A stretch of 64,000 nucleotides of DNA from Bradyrhizobium niftali (GCF_004571025.1 NZ_SPQT01000010.1:62001-126000), one strand, 5' to 3'; shown: positions 41,219 to 49,528, counted from the stretch's first letter. Numbers and translations: made by a program. Notes: a model not told the origin generated them from the letters alone.

Positions 41219-41949
41219 ATGTAATCGAACGCCACGCTGCCGAGCCCCAGCGTCAGGTCCGCCTTGAAATGCAGCGCCGAGACCACCTCGCGCACCGGCA
41301 GGCGGGCGACGTCGCAGAGTGCGTGGGGAAACAGGCCGAGTGCGGCAGGGCCGGTCCATGCTTCCTTCAGCACGACGTCATCGAGATGAAAACGCACCAG
41401 CTCGCAGATCCGCGGGCTGCCGTCGACATGCGGGATGATCTTCAGGATGAAGTTCGGCGACGCCATCGACTTCAGCACCGTGTCGTGGTCGACCTTGCGG
41501 TGCTTGTAACCCATCGTGGCCGAAGCGCAGAGGACCGAGCCGTAATGCAGCGAGCCGACCAGGACGTCGCTCTCGATCTCGATCTTGGGCCTCGCGAGCT
41601 TCTTCGGAAAGCCCCACAGCTCGCGGCCGCCGGCGATCGGGGCCTCGTCGTCCAGATACATCGCGTGGGTGTAGCCGCCCTCCTCGCCCTTGAAGCGGAC
41701 CGGGATCACCTGCCCGGTTTCGGTGTAGTCGCCAAATCCGGTCGAGTCGGGCATGCGGATGAATTCGTATTTCACCAGCGGCTCCGCCACCTCAAGCGGC
41801 TCGGGCACGATGGCGGCGAGGGCTTCGGGATCGGTCCTGTAGGTGATGATGAAATATTCGCGGTCGAAGAAGCGATATGGCCCCGGCGGGAATGACGGGT
41901 TGGTGAGCGGCATCGAGTAAGCGGTGCGGCGGACGTCTTCGATCTTCAT
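41209..41949 (-). CDS. Acetoacetate decarboxylase family protein
   Basis: The 246-residue protein matches acetoacetate decarboxylase, which turns acetoacetate into acetone and CO2 through a Schiff-base lysine. The catalytic region GGRELWGFPKKLARP is intact, with the tandem lysines K116-K117 equivalent to K115-K116 of the clostridial enzyme. Other blocks are TDPEALAAIVPEPLEV, YTHAMYLDDEAPIAGGRE and the start MKIEDVRRTAYSMP. The frame offers ATGs at 41961 and 41949; the second matches the family start. It is a single gene. The last codons lie in a tandem repeat that duplicates the stop. Confidence 0.88.
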   Translation of the reverse strand: MKIEDVRRTAYSMPLTNPSFPPGPYRFFDREYFIITYRTDPEALAAIVPEPLEVAEPLVKYEFIRMPDSTGFGDYTETGQVIPVRFKGEEGGYTHAMYLDDEAPIAGGRELWGFPKKLARPKIEIESDVLVGSLHYGSVLCASATMGYKHRKVDHDTVLKSMASPNFILKIIPHVDGSPRICELVRFHLDDVVLKEAWTGPAALGLFPHALCDVARLPVREVVSALHFKADLTLGLGSVAFDYMAK

Positions 41950-42064
41950 GGGCGGCCCCATCTGTCGTTGGCGCGACGGATTATGGAGCGGGCCGTCTGC
42001 CGAGGCGAGATCGTATAATCGGCATCGGTCGTCAAATGCGCGTCACAATACGCCGGCCGTCGGG

Positions 42065-42397
42065 CTACTTCTCCCTGATCGGCGGCGCGATCTTCTCCGC
42101 GGGCGCCGCCGGCAGTGCCGGCTTGGTGGCTGCGCCTTGCGTCTGCGGATCGGGGCGCGCGGGCTCGGGCGCCGGGGTGGTCGGCCGGTCGCCGCCGGGC
42201 TTGGATTCAGCCGGAGTCTTGTTCTGATCGTCGGACGGCGTGCCCTGGAGCGGCCCCGTCGCCTGCGCCGTCTGCATCCTGCTCTCGGCGCGGATTTGCG
42301 CCAGCGACAGGCCTGATACCACGACGCCGGCTGCGAACAGCGAGCAGGCGATCATCAGGTCGAATTTCAGTCTGCGCTTGTCATTTGGGCCGGGCAT
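42065..42397 (-). CDS. Small membrane-anchored Pro-rich protein
   Basis: The 110-residue product (ATG at 42397) has a basic start (PGPNDKRRLKFD), one hydrophobic helix (LMIACSLFAAGVVVSGLSLA), then a Pro/Ala/Lys-rich, probably disordered tail. I recognise no family. It lies 101 bp downstream of the MgtC gene on the same strand and may be the last gene of that transcript. Low-complexity composition makes homology calls unreliable, but the clear membrane anchor after a basic start supports a real gene. Confidence 0.6.
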   Translation of the reverse strand: MPGPNDKRRLKFDLMIACSLFAAGVVVSGLSLAQIRAESRMQTAQATGPLQGTPSDDQNKTPAESKPGGDRPTTPAPEPARPDPQTQGAATKPALPAAPAEKIAPPIREK

Positions 42398-42498
42398 GTC
42401 GATCACCGCCTTTGTCCGTGGGATCAACGAAATGGTCCGACTGCGGTTCCGTGCCCGGCAAGGCGGGAACCGCACGTTTGCGCGCCAAAACGCCACGC

Positions 42499-43215
42499 TC
42501 AATCCGTGGTGCTGACTTCCCAGGTGGCGTGGCGCACGCCCGGCAGGTGCTGAAGATCGGTCGCCACCGCATTCAGCTCGTTCGGATCGACCGCGGTCGC
42601 GACCAGCTTTGCGACGATTTCGATCAGATCGTCCCCGGTCTCGACCACGTCGATATCGGCCACCGGATATTTTGCGCCCTCGAGCTTCTCAACGAGCCGG
42701 TCGCGCATGTCGGGCAAGGCGTCCGCCGCCACCGCGAGCTTGAAGTAGTAGGTCGCCTCCGAAGTCTTCTCGTTCAGCGGGATGCGGTTGATGGCATTGA
42801 CCAGCGGGCGCAGCATGGTGTTGCCGGCGATCACGAACACGGTCAGCGCGGCCGCCTGCGCAATCATGTCGGCGCCGGCGCAGGAGCCGACCGCGGCCGA
42901 GGCCCACAGCGTCGCCGCGGTGTTGAGCCCGCGGACGTCCATGCCCTGCTTCATGATGACGCCGGCGCCCAGGAAGCCGATGCCGGAGACGACATAGGAG
43001 ATCACCCGCACCGCGCCGTCGGCGCCGGTCAAGTGCATGGCGAGATCGACGAACGCGGCCGCACCGACCGCGACCAGCACATTGGTGCGCAGGCCCGCAG
43101 TGCGCTGGCGGTATTGCCGCTCGGCGCCGATCAGCGTGCCCAGCACGAAGGCCGTGAACAGGCTGACCAGCGTGTCGGCGAAATCAGCAAGCTGGAAGGT
43201 CGTCAGAAACCGCAT
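42499..43215 (-). CDS. MgtC/SapB-family membrane protein
   Basis: The 238-residue protein has the MgtC N-terminal membrane domain, with GTLIGAERQYRQRTAGLRTN (hallmark Glu-Arg), NVLVAVGAAAFV, VISYVVSGIGFLGAGVIMKQ and NTAATLWASAAVGSCAGADM, then a C-terminal ACT-like soluble domain (about 160-238). MgtC proteins help growth at low Mg and modulate ATP synthase in pathogens; the role in rhizobia is open. It starts 30 bp after the WD40 gene stop on the same strand, so it may be read as part of the upstream zinc operon. Confidence 0.9.
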   Translation of the reverse strand: MRFLTTFQLADFADTLVSLFTAFVLGTLIGAERQYRQRTAGLRTNVLVAVGAAAFVDLAMHLTGADGAVRVISYVVSGIGFLGAGVIMKQGMDVRGLNTAATLWASAAVGSCAGADMIAQAAALTVFVIAGNTMLRPLVNAINRIPLNEKTSEATYYFKLAVAADALPDMRDRLVEKLEGAKYPVADIDVVETGDDLIEIVAKLVATAVDPNELNAVATDLQHLPGVRHATWEVSTTD

Positions 43216-43245
43216 GGCCCCCTATACGGCCGGAACGATGACAGT

Positions 43246-44265
43246 TCAAAGCTCCAGCAGGCCGCCATCCCCATTTTCGTCCGCAAATGCCAGCAGCGTG
43301 CCCTTGGCGTTCCAGGCGAGCGCGGCGACCGGCGGGGTGCCGTTGCGGCGGACCAGGATCTCGGCGCCGTCCTCCAGCCGCACCATCAGCACGGTGCCGT
43401 CGCTGTAGCCGGCGGCGAGGATGTCGTTTTTGGGATGGCAGGCGACCACCGAGACGCGCGCCTGCAGCGGCGCGAGCATCGCGGGCTCCTTGCCCATCGG
43501 ACCGTCCTTGCTGGCGAACGGCCACAGGATGATGGTGTCGGCGCCCGAGGTCGCAAGCGCCTTGCCACCCGCGCTCCAGGACATCGAACGGACGCGGCCG
43601 GGATAGCCAGTCATGCGCATGTGCCGGTTGTCGGCAAGCCGCCAGCCGTGCAGGGCCGCCTCGTGCATCGTGGTGACCAGGAACTTGTTGTCCGGGCTGA
43701 AGGTGACGCCGAGATGCGAGCCGGCCCAGGGCAGGAATTCGGCCGATCCTTCCATATTCGGAAACCACAGCGTCGCGCCGTTGTAGTGCGCGATCGCGAG
43801 CCGCAGGCCCTTTGGTGCGAAGGCGAGCCCGCCGACGGTCGAGGGCACCTCGAGCGACTTCTCCTCTAGCTTGCCGCTCTTGACGGTCGCCGTCTTGCCG
43901 GCTGACCAGGCGAAAGCGCCGTCGGCATGCAGCGCCACTGCGTCGATCCAGCGGCGCTTCGGGTCGGTGGCGAGCAGCGTCACCTCGCCCTTGGCATCGA
44001 GTGCAACGACCTTGCCGTCGTCGCCGCCCATGATGAGGCGCTTGCCGTCGGAGGCGGCCGAGAGAATGCCGCCGCTGTGCACGGCGACGGTGGTGATCTC
44101 GCCCTTGCTGTCGACGAACGCGACATTCTCCTCGCCGCCGACGAAGGCGGCGCGGGGCCCAAGGAAATGCACCGACGTCACGCCCATGCCGAGCGCGACC
44201 GGCTTGACGCGGTCGGTAACGGAGACGATCGAGGCGGAATCGGGGGCCGGCGTAAACTCTTTCAT
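43246..44265 (-). CDS. Cytoplasmic WD40-repeat beta-propeller protein
   Basis: The 339-residue protein lacks a signal peptide and consists of WD40-like blades, for example VTSVHFLGPRAAFVGGEENV, ILSAASDGKRLIMGGDDGKV, VGGLAFAPKGLRLAIAHYNG, LGVTFSPDNKFLVTTMHEAA, RSMSWSAGGKALATSGADTI and AALAWNAKGTLLAFADENGD. A seven-bladed propeller is likely. Its ATG overlaps the TGA of the COG0523 GTPase (TGATGA), which points to tight coupling and perhaps a complex. AztD, a zinc chaperone, is also a propeller but is periplasmic; this one has no export signal. Its role is not known. Confidence 0.82.
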   Translation of the reverse strand: MKEFTPAPDSASIVSVTDRVKPVALGMGVTSVHFLGPRAAFVGGEENVAFVDSKGEITTVAVHSGGILSAASDGKRLIMGGDDGKVVALDAKGEVTLLATDPKRRWIDAVALHADGAFAWSAGKTATVKSGKLEEKSLEVPSTVGGLAFAPKGLRLAIAHYNGATLWFPNMEGSAEFLPWAGSHLGVTFSPDNKFLVTTMHEAALHGWRLADNRHMRMTGYPGRVRSMSWSAGGKALATSGADTIILWPFASKDGPMGKEPAMLAPLQARVSVVACHPKNDILAAGYSDGTVLMVRLEDGAEILVRRNGTPPVAALAWNAKGTLLAFADENGDGGLLEL

Positions 44266-45311
44266 CACGAGACGATGCAGCTCTCAAAACCCTTGCGGAT
44301 GGCTTCTTCCGGCAATTCGCGGCCGATGAAGACGAGGCGGCTCTCGCGCGGCTCGCCGTCCTTCCATTTCCGCTGGTGGTTGCCCTCCAGCATCATGTGG
44401 ACGCCCTGGAAGACGTAGCGGTCGTCATCGTCGTGGAAGGCGAGGATGCCCTTGGAGCGCAGGATCTTGCCGCCCTCCACCTGCACCAGATTCTGGAGCC
44501 AGGGCATGAACATGTTCGGATCGAGCGGCTTGTCGGTCTTGAGCGACAGCGATTGCATGTCCTCGTCGTGATAGTGCTTCAGGCCGTGGCCGTGATCATG
44601 GTGGTGATGATCGTGGCCATGGTGGTGATGATCATGGTCGTGGTCATGATCGTCGGCCTCCAGAAAGTCCGGCTCGATGTCGAGGATGCGGTCGAGGTCG
44701 AAAGCGCCGCGATCGAGCACGTCGGCCAGCGCCACCGAGCAGCGCTCGGTGCGGTGGAGTTTCGCATAGGGGTTGATGGCGCGGATGCGGGCCTCGACCT
44801 CGGCGAGCTCGGGCTTGGTGACGAGGTCGGTCTTGTTCAGCACGATGACGTCGGCAAAGGCGATCTGGTTCTTGGCCTCGGGCGCGTCCTTCAGACGGTC
44901 GGACAGCCATTTGGCGTCGGCAACCGTGACCACCGCGTCGAGGCGCGCGTTCTTCTGCACGTCCTCGTCGACGAAGAAGGTCTGGGCCACCGGCGCCGGA
45001 TCGGCAAGGCCGGTGGTCTCGACGATGATGGCGTCGAACTTGCCCTTGCGCTTCATCAGCCCGTCCATGATGCGCACGAGGTCGCCGCGCACGGTGCAGC
45101 AGATGCAGCCATTGTTCATTTCGAACACTTCCTCATCGGCGCCGATGATGAGGTCGTTGTCGATGCCGATCTCGCCGAATTCGTTGACGATGACGGCGTA
45201 TTTCTTGCCGTGGTTTTCCGACAGGATGCGGTTCAAAAGCGTGGTCTTGCCGGCACCGAGATAGCCGGTCAGAACGGTCACGGGAATTTTCTGGGAGGTC
45301 GCTTCAGACAT
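44265..45311 (-). CDS. COG0523 (CobW/ZigA-like) GTPase, probable zinc metallochaperone
   Basis: The 348-residue G3E GTPase has the P-loop GYLGAGKTT (16-24), the metal motif C69-I-C71-C72 (GCICCTV), Walker B-like VETTGLADPAPV, and the base-specifying NKTD. A His/Asp cluster (about 219-244, DHDHDHHHHGHDHHHH and on) precedes the CobW C-terminal domain, which ends with GRELPEEAIRKGFESCIVS. In bacteria such proteins under Zur deliver zinc to target enzymes when zinc is scarce. It lies 54 bp after aztC and overlaps the WD40 gene, so a zinc rather than cobalamin role is inferred. Confidence 0.9.
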   Translation of the reverse strand: MSEATSQKIPVTVLTGYLGAGKTTLLNRILSENHGKKYAVIVNEFGEIGIDNDLIIGADEEVFEMNNGCICCTVRGDLVRIMDGLMKRKGKFDAIIVETTGLADPAPVAQTFFVDEDVQKNARLDAVVTVADAKWLSDRLKDAPEAKNQIAFADVIVLNKTDLVTKPELAEVEARIRAINPYAKLHRTERCSVALADVLDRGAFDLDRILDIEPDFLEADDHDHDHDHHHHGHDHHHHDHGHGLKHYHDEDMQSLSLKTDKPLDPNMFMPWLQNLVQVEGGKILRSKGILAFHDDDDRYVFQGVHMMLEGNHQRKWKDGEPRESRLVFIGRELPEEAIRKGFESCIVS

Positions 45312-45365
45312 AACTACTCCGGGGTCGGGCTTTTCCGCGCGACGCGAGGCGGGGTGGCCCCTGCC

Positions 45366-46229
45366 CTAGTGGTCAAGCGCGCTGGTCAGGGCCTTTATAT
45401 TGTGCCTGACCATGTCAATGTAAGTGGGGGCAGGCCCCTTTTCACCCGTCAAACCGTCCGAAATCAAGGTCCCGCCGACCTTTGCCCCGGTCTCGGCGGC
45501 GATCCGCCGGATCAGGCGGTCGTCGCTGATATTCTCCAGGAAAACGGCCGGGATCCTCGCGGCCTTGATCTGACCGATGATGGCGGCGATGTCCCGCGCG
45601 CTGGGCTCGGTTTCGGTGGAGACACCGAGCGGCGCGATGAACCGGATACCGTATTCGGCGGCGAAATAGCCGAAGGCGTCATGGGTGGAGATCACCTTGC
45701 GCCGCTCGGGCGGAATTTTCGCAACGGCCTCGCGCACCTCGCGGTCGAGCGTTTCGAGCTTTTCCAGATAGGCCTTGGCCTGGGCGCGGAAGAACTCCGC
45801 ATCATCAGGATCGGCCGCGGCCAGCGCGTTGGCGATATCCGTCACGTAGACCTTGGCGTTGGGGACGGACTGCCAGGCATGTGGATCTGCAGCCGAGCCG
45901 AGCTTCAGGGGCGCGATGCCCGCGCTGGCGGTGACGATCGTTGCCTTGCTGCCGGAGGATTGCACGAGGCGCGGCAGCCAGCCCTCGAGGCCGAGCCCAT
46001 TGACGACAACGAACTTTGCGTCCGCGATCCGCTTCGCATCGCTTGGCGCCGGCGTATAGACATGGACGTCGCTGTCGACGCCGACCAGCGTCGTGACGCT
46101 GACCCGGTCGCCGCCGACATTGCGGACGAAATCGCCGAGGATCGAGAAGCTGGCGACGACGTTGAGCCGTTCCGCGGCTTGCAGCGGCGAGGCGATCAGC
46201 AGCAGGGCAAAGAGCGGAAGGAAGCGCAT
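45366..46229 (-). CDS. aztC: Zinc ABC transporter substrate-binding protein (AztC/ZnuA-like)
   Basis: The 287-residue cluster A-I binding protein has signal peptide MRFLPLFALLLIASPLQAAE and metal-ligand blocks with the four expected residues: VHVYTPAPSDA (His), ADPHAWQSV (His), VISTHDAFGYFA (His) and LISDGL (Asp). It lacks the long His-rich loop of E. coli ZnuA and has the AztC-like NGLGLEGWLPRLV stretch. Mn/Fe binding proteins are related, but the Zur-like operator upstream favours zinc. The frame also allows a GTG at 46238 that overlaps the aztB stop (GTGA). It is the fourth gene of the operon. Confidence 0.87.
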   Translation of the reverse strand: MRFLPLFALLLIASPLQAAERLNVVASFSILGDFVRNVGGDRVSVTTLVGVDSDVHVYTPAPSDAKRIADAKFVVVNGLGLEGWLPRLVQSSGSKATIVTASAGIAPLKLGSAADPHAWQSVPNAKVYVTDIANALAAADPDDAEFFRAQAKAYLEKLETLDREVREAVAKIPPERRKVISTHDAFGYFAAEYGIRFIAPLGVSTETEPSARDIAAIIGQIKAARIPAVFLENISDDRLIRRIAAETGAKVGGTLISDGLTGEKGPAPTYIDMVRHNIKALTSALDH

Positions 46230-46234
46230 CGCCG

Positions 46235-47104
46235 TCACGCTTCCAGATGCCGGCCGGGAAACAACTGCCGGACGATGCCGCCGACGCGGCCGAACAGCAC
46301 CGAGACGATGTAGAGCATAGTCGCGACCAGAATGATCGCAGGGCCCGACGGCACGCGGGTCTGGAACGACAGCACGAGGCCGGCATAGCCCGAGACCGCG
46401 GCAGCGACGACCGCGATGCAGATCATGACGGTGAGATCGCGCGACCAGAACCGGGCAATGCCCGCCGGCAGGATCATCAAGCCGACCGCGAGCAGCGTGC
46501 CGAGCGCCTGAAAGCCGTTGACGAGGTTGATCACGACGAGCGCGAGGAAAGCGAGATGCGCAGGTCCCCCGGCCCGGCTGACCGTGCGCAGAAACAGCGG
46601 ATCGACGCTCTCGATCACCAGCGGGCGGTAGATCACGGCCAGCACCAGCAGCGTGACCGTGGCGTTGAAGGCGACCACCAGCAGCGTCTGGTCGTCCATC
46701 GCGAGGATGTTGCCGAACAGCACGTGCAGCAGGTCGATATTGGTGCCCTTGATCGAGACGATGGTCACCCCCAGCGCCAGCGAGGCCAGGTAGAAGGTCG
46801 CGAGCGAGGCGTCCTCCTTCAGCCCGGTCGAGCGCGCGACTACGCCGGCGAGGATCGCGACCGCAAAGCCCGCGATCAGGCCTCCGGCCGTCATCGCAAA
46901 CAGATTGAGACCGGAGAGCAGGAAGCCGACGGCAGCACCGGGCAGGATCGCGTGCGCCATGGCATCGCCGACGAGGCTCATCCGCCGCAGCATCAGGAAT
47001 ACACCGATCGGCGCGCCCGCCAGCGACAGCGCGATGACGGCGGCAAGCGCCCGCCGCATGAACTCGAATTCGGTGAACGGACCGATCAGCGCGTCATGGA
47101 GCAT
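46235..47104 (-). CDS. aztB: Zinc ABC transporter permease (AztB/ZnuB-like)
   Basis: The 289-residue inner-membrane protein has about eight hydrophobic helices and the ABC-3 family blocks: MRRALAAVIALSLAGAPIGV, RRMSLVGDAMAHAILPGAAV (the conserved H-A-I-L-P-G motif), ATFYLASLALGVTIVSIKGT, DLLHVLFGNILAM and QALGTLLAVGLMILPAGIAR. It forms the homodimeric channel for the zinc carried by the binding protein. It starts at the ATG 47104, six bases after the aztA stop, and its own stop touches the aztC start region. Confidence 0.92.
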   Translation of the reverse strand: MLHDALIGPFTEFEFMRRALAAVIALSLAGAPIGVFLMLRRMSLVGDAMAHAILPGAAVGFLLSGLNLFAMTAGGLIAGFAVAILAGVVARSTGLKEDASLATFYLASLALGVTIVSIKGTNIDLLHVLFGNILAMDDQTLLVVAFNATVTLLVLAVIYRPLVIESVDPLFLRTVSRAGGPAHLAFLALVVINLVNGFQALGTLLAVGLMILPAGIARFWSRDLTVMICIAVVAAAVSGYAGLVLSFQTRVPSGPAIILVATMLYIVSVLFGRVGGIVRQLFPGRHLEA

Positions 47105-47110
47105 TGGGCG

Positions 47111-47866
47111 TCACGCCGCCCGCGAATGGGCATCGTCGGCCGCGCAGGCCGCGGCGCTGTCGTCGAACGCCTCGCACATCCGCATTGCAACGACGAGGTT
47201 TTCCGGCGTCAGCACCTCCGCCGTCGGGCCCCAGGCCACAGGGCCCCGCGCCAGCACCAGGGTCTCGGTGAAATGGCTGCGCACCATCTCCATGTCGTGC
47301 AGCGCGGCGAGCACGGTGCGGCCCTCGCCATGCCAGTGCTTCACCAGCGCAAGCAGGTCGGTCGTGGTCTTGCTGTCGATGGCGTTGAAGGGCTCGTCGA
47401 GCACGATCAACCGCGCATCCTGGAGCAGCACGCGCGCGAACAGCACGCGCTGCATCTGGCCGCCGGAGAGCGTGCCGATCGGGCGGTTCTCGAAGCCATT
47501 GAGACCGACGGACGCGATCGCACCGAGGATTTTTCCGCGCGCGGCCTTGCCGATGCCGCCGAACAGGCCGGTGCCGCGCCACAGCCCGGTGCCGACGAAG
47601 TCGAACACCGAGATCGGGAAGCTGCGGTCGATCTCCGCGCTCTGCGGCAGATAGGCGATATCGCGGGAGTCGAGCCCGCCGAGATGGATGCTGCCGTCGA
47701 GCGGCCTGAGGATGCCGACGATGCCGCGCAGCAAGGTCGATTTGCCGGCACCGTTCGGGCCGATCACGGCGACCAGCGCGCCTGGCGCGACCTCGCCGTT
47801 GAGATGGTGCACGGCCGGATGCCGATCATAACCGAGCGTGACGTTGTGGAAATGCAGCGCCGCCAT
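47111..47866 (-). CDS. aztA: Zinc ABC transporter ATP-binding protein (AztA/ZnuC-like)
   Basis: The 251-residue ATPase has Walker A GPNGAGKSTLLRGIVG, the Q-loop in AYLPQSAEIDRSFPISVFDF (typical of metal-type ABC ATPases), the signature LSGGQMQRVLFARVL, Walker B ARLIVLDEPFNAID and the H-loop VLAALHDME. The C-terminus has DAHSRAA and a Cys/Ala-rich end. The ATG at 47866 lies two bases after the stop of the small His-rich gene; the frame's upstream extension to 47911 would overlap it and is not used. It drives zinc uptake with aztB and aztC. Confidence 0.92.
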   Translation of the reverse strand: MAALHFHNVTLGYDRHPAVHHLNGEVAPGALVAVIGPNGAGKSTLLRGIVGILRPLDGSIHLGGLDSRDIAYLPQSAEIDRSFPISVFDFVGTGLWRGTGLFGGIGKAARGKILGAIASVGLNGFENRPIGTLSGGQMQRVLFARVLLQDARLIVLDEPFNAIDSKTTTDLLALVKHWHGEGRTVLAALHDMEMVRSHFTETLVLARGPVAWGPTAEVLTPENLVVAMRMCEAFDDSAAACAADDAHSRAA

Positions 47867-47868
47867 GG

Positions 47869-48105
47869 TCACCTCATCGCCAGAAAGACGATGCCCCAGA
47901 GCACGGCACAAACGGCGACCGCAGCGCCAAGGCGGCCCGCCATGGTCATGCGCAGGATCGACCAGGTCGCGGCCTGGGCCGGGTGCGGCGAGGCCGCATC
48001 ATGGACATGGGCGTGGGTGTGGTCGTGCCCATGCGAATGCGCGTCGCCATGAGAATGGCCGTGCGCTTGGTCGTGATGGTGGGCGTGGGACGCGGCGGGA
48101 ACCAT
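47869..48105 (-). CDS. Small His-rich single-pass membrane protein, first gene of the zinc operon
   Basis: The 78-residue product starts MVPAASHAHHHDQAHGHSHG and contains about 17 His within its first 43 residues, then one hydrophobic helix near the C-terminus (LGAAVAVCAVLWGIVFLAMR). It looks like a membrane-anchored zinc-binding tail. It lies directly after the Zur-like operator and ends two bases before the aztA start. I do not know a named family. It could buffer zinc at the transporter or supply or sense it; this is inference. Leader length is very short, so translation may be nearly leaderless. Confidence 0.72.
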   Translation of the reverse strand: MVPAASHAHHHDQAHGHSHGDAHSHGHDHTHAHVHDAASPHPAQAATWSILRMTMAGRLGAAVAVCAVLWGIVFLAMR

Positions 48106-48111
48106 GCTTCG

Positions 48112-48129
48112 ACGTTATATTATAACATT
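48112..48129 (-). promoter_or_regulatory. Zur-like operator overlapping the promoter of the zinc operon
   Basis: On the minus strand it reads AATGTTATAATATAACGT. The perfect core palindrome GTTATA-x-TATAAC (48114-48126) matches the known Zur box pattern (TGTTATAATATAACA-like). A TATAAT hexamer lies inside it, so bound Zur would block RNA polymerase. It ends 8 bp before the start codon at 48105. Confidence 0.82.
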
Positions 48130-48147
48130 ACGCCTGTCCACGCCGGC

Positions 48148-48648
48148 TCAGGGCTTGCCGATCACCATCGCGATGGCGGCCGCCACGAACGGGAACGGCA
48201 CCGAGACGGCGCAGCGGAACCAGACGAACCGGGCCGGCATGAACGGGATTTCCCATAAGATCACCCGCTGGAAGGCGAACAGCGCCCAGGCGACGACATA
48301 GGCGACCACCTGCGGCACACCACCGCCCGACTTCAGCGCTACGGTCCCGATGGAAAAGCCGATCACGGGGCCGCCGGGCGTGGCGGCACCGGCGACCACG
48401 GCGGTCGCGACCCCGAGCCAGCCGCTGTCCGGTCCGAGCCAGCCGGTGATCACCTCCTGCGGAATGATGGCGGCGATATAGCCCGAGCCGATCACGCCCA
48501 GCGCAATCCGCGGCACGGTGTTGATGAAGTCCATCGAGCCCTCGCGCAGCGAGGCCTTGAACACCGGGGGCCCGCGGCGGAAGGCGATCAGGCCGACGCC
48601 GAACACCGAGCCCCACAGCAGGATGTCGATCAGGAGCGCCGCGCTCAA
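48148..48648 (-). CDS. Split permease, second half (COG0701-like)
   Basis: The 166-residue membrane protein begins at a TTG (48648) whose last two bases are the first two of the TGA of the upstream half. The start LSAALLIDILLWGSVFGVGL is followed by MDFINTVPRIALGVIGSGYI, GAATPGGPVIGFSIGTVALK and ILWEIPFMPARFVWFR. The same pattern of GGP followed some 40 residues later by WEIPxM is present in the first half, so the two are homologous repeats of the permease family (COG0701/YraQ-type), probably forming one heterodimeric transporter. The substrate is unknown. Confidence 0.72.
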   Translation of the reverse strand: MSAALLIDILLWGSVFGVGLIAFRRGPPVFKASLREGSMDFINTVPRIALGVIGSGYIAAIIPQEVITGWLGPDSGWLGVATAVVAGAATPGGPVIGFSIGTVALKSGGGVPQVVAYVVAWALFAFQRVILWEIPFMPARFVWFRCAVSVPFPFVAAAIAMVIGKP

Positions 48649-49310
48649 TTCGCCTCCTCGTCGCTGTCGCGCTTCGGATAGAGCCGGACATAGACGAAGC
48701 GGCCGAGGCCGCCTGCGAGCACCGGCAGCGGCAGCGAGATCACGATCCGCCACAGCGTGAAATCGGTGCCCATGATCGGGATTTCCCAGGCGACCGCCCG
48801 GCCATAGCCGATCAGGGTCCAGCTCACGACCATGGCGATGGTGGCGCCGAAATCGGCGCCGACCGCCAGCAGCGCGCTCGCCACGGGATAGGCGGTGAAG
48901 GGACCGCCGGGCAGGATCGCGCCGAAGGCGGTGCCGATCAGAAGGCCCTTCAGGCCGGATTGCGGCCCGAGCGAGCGCGAGACTTTTTCGTGCGGCAGGA
49001 TCTCGGAGATGAAGGCGCCGAGCAGGCAGCCGGCCAGCACGCGCGGCAGGATGCCGCCGAACAGCGACAGATCGTGGGTGAGAATGTCGAGAACGCCGTC
49101 GGTGCCGTCACGCCGCCAGACCAGCGCCGCGCTGACCGCCACCAGGGCCGCGATGATGATCGTCGACCAGCCGATCGGCTTGCGCACACGGCCCGGCCGC
49201 GGCTCGGATTCCGCGTCCTCGGCAGGCGCCGGGTCTTTCGGGGAAGGGTCTGACAACGGGCTCGGGTCGGCTCGAGGGTGATGCCCGTTCTGATTAAGGG
49301 CGCCGTCCAT
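48645..49310 (-). CDS. Split permease, first half (COG0701-like)
   Basis: The product is 221 residues from the ATG at 49310. An acidic and Pro-rich cytoplasmic tail (about 1-42) is followed by membrane helices: WSTIIIAALVAVSAALVW, ILPRVLAGCLLGAFISEILP, GLLIGTAFGAILPGGPFTAY, VASALLAVGADFGATIAMVV and WEIPIMGTDFTLWRIVISLP. The GGP and WEIPIM motifs recur in the next gene. An in-frame TTG at 49319 is an alternative start. The stop overlaps the start of the second half. The pair lies upstream of the Zur-like operator and so is likely outside that operon's control. Confidence 0.75.
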   Translation of the reverse strand: MDGALNQNGHHPRADPSPLSDPSPKDPAPAEDAESEPRPGRVRKPIGWSTIIIAALVAVSAALVWRRDGTDGVLDILTHDLSLFGGILPRVLAGCLLGAFISEILPHEKVSRSLGPQSGLKGLLIGTAFGAILPGGPFTAYPVASALLAVGADFGATIAMVVSWTLIGYGRAVAWEIPIMGTDFTLWRIVISLPLPVLAGGLGRFVYVRLYPKRDSDEEAN

Positions 49311-49380
49311 GCGATGCAAACGGAACGATCACAGGCCGGTGCGCGCATGGCGCAGGACTGATTCAATCAATTCCGCACAG

Positions 49381-49412
49381 CAAAAAGGCGGCCGCGCATG
49401 CGACCGCCTTTT
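49381..49412 (-). terminator. Rho-independent terminator (bidirectional) for sodB
   Basis: AAAAGGCGG and CCGCCTTTT flank an inner CGC-GCAT-GCG pairing. On the minus strand, in which sodB ends at 49529, the stem is followed by a T run. On the plus strand it has TTTTC. Confidence 0.82.
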
Positions 49413-49419
49413 CGATTTC

Positions 49420-49520
49420 GTCATTCCGGGGCGCACAAAGTGCGAACTATGGTGCGCAGTTGCGCACCTGAGAATCTCGAGATTCCGGGTCTGGTGCTGA
49501 AGCACCATCCCGGAATGACG
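49420..49520. repeat. Dispersed palindromic repeat (CGTCATTCCGGGGCGC family), copy 2
   Basis: It starts CGTCATTCCGGGGCGCAC and ends ATCCCGGAATGACG. The outer arms are the same as in the element at 26742-26851, with a different core (GTGCGCAG-TT-GCGCAC and GGTGCT-GA-AGCACC hairpins). Confidence 0.8.
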
Positions 49521-49528
49521 GGATAATC

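Noticed and set aside
44581..44660. Repeat-like run of GATCATGGTGGTG units
   Set aside because: It is the His/Asp-codon stretch of the COG0523 GTPase, not a CRISPR or minisatellite. The similar runs at 32686-32822 and 48000-48105 are also His-rich coding regions.
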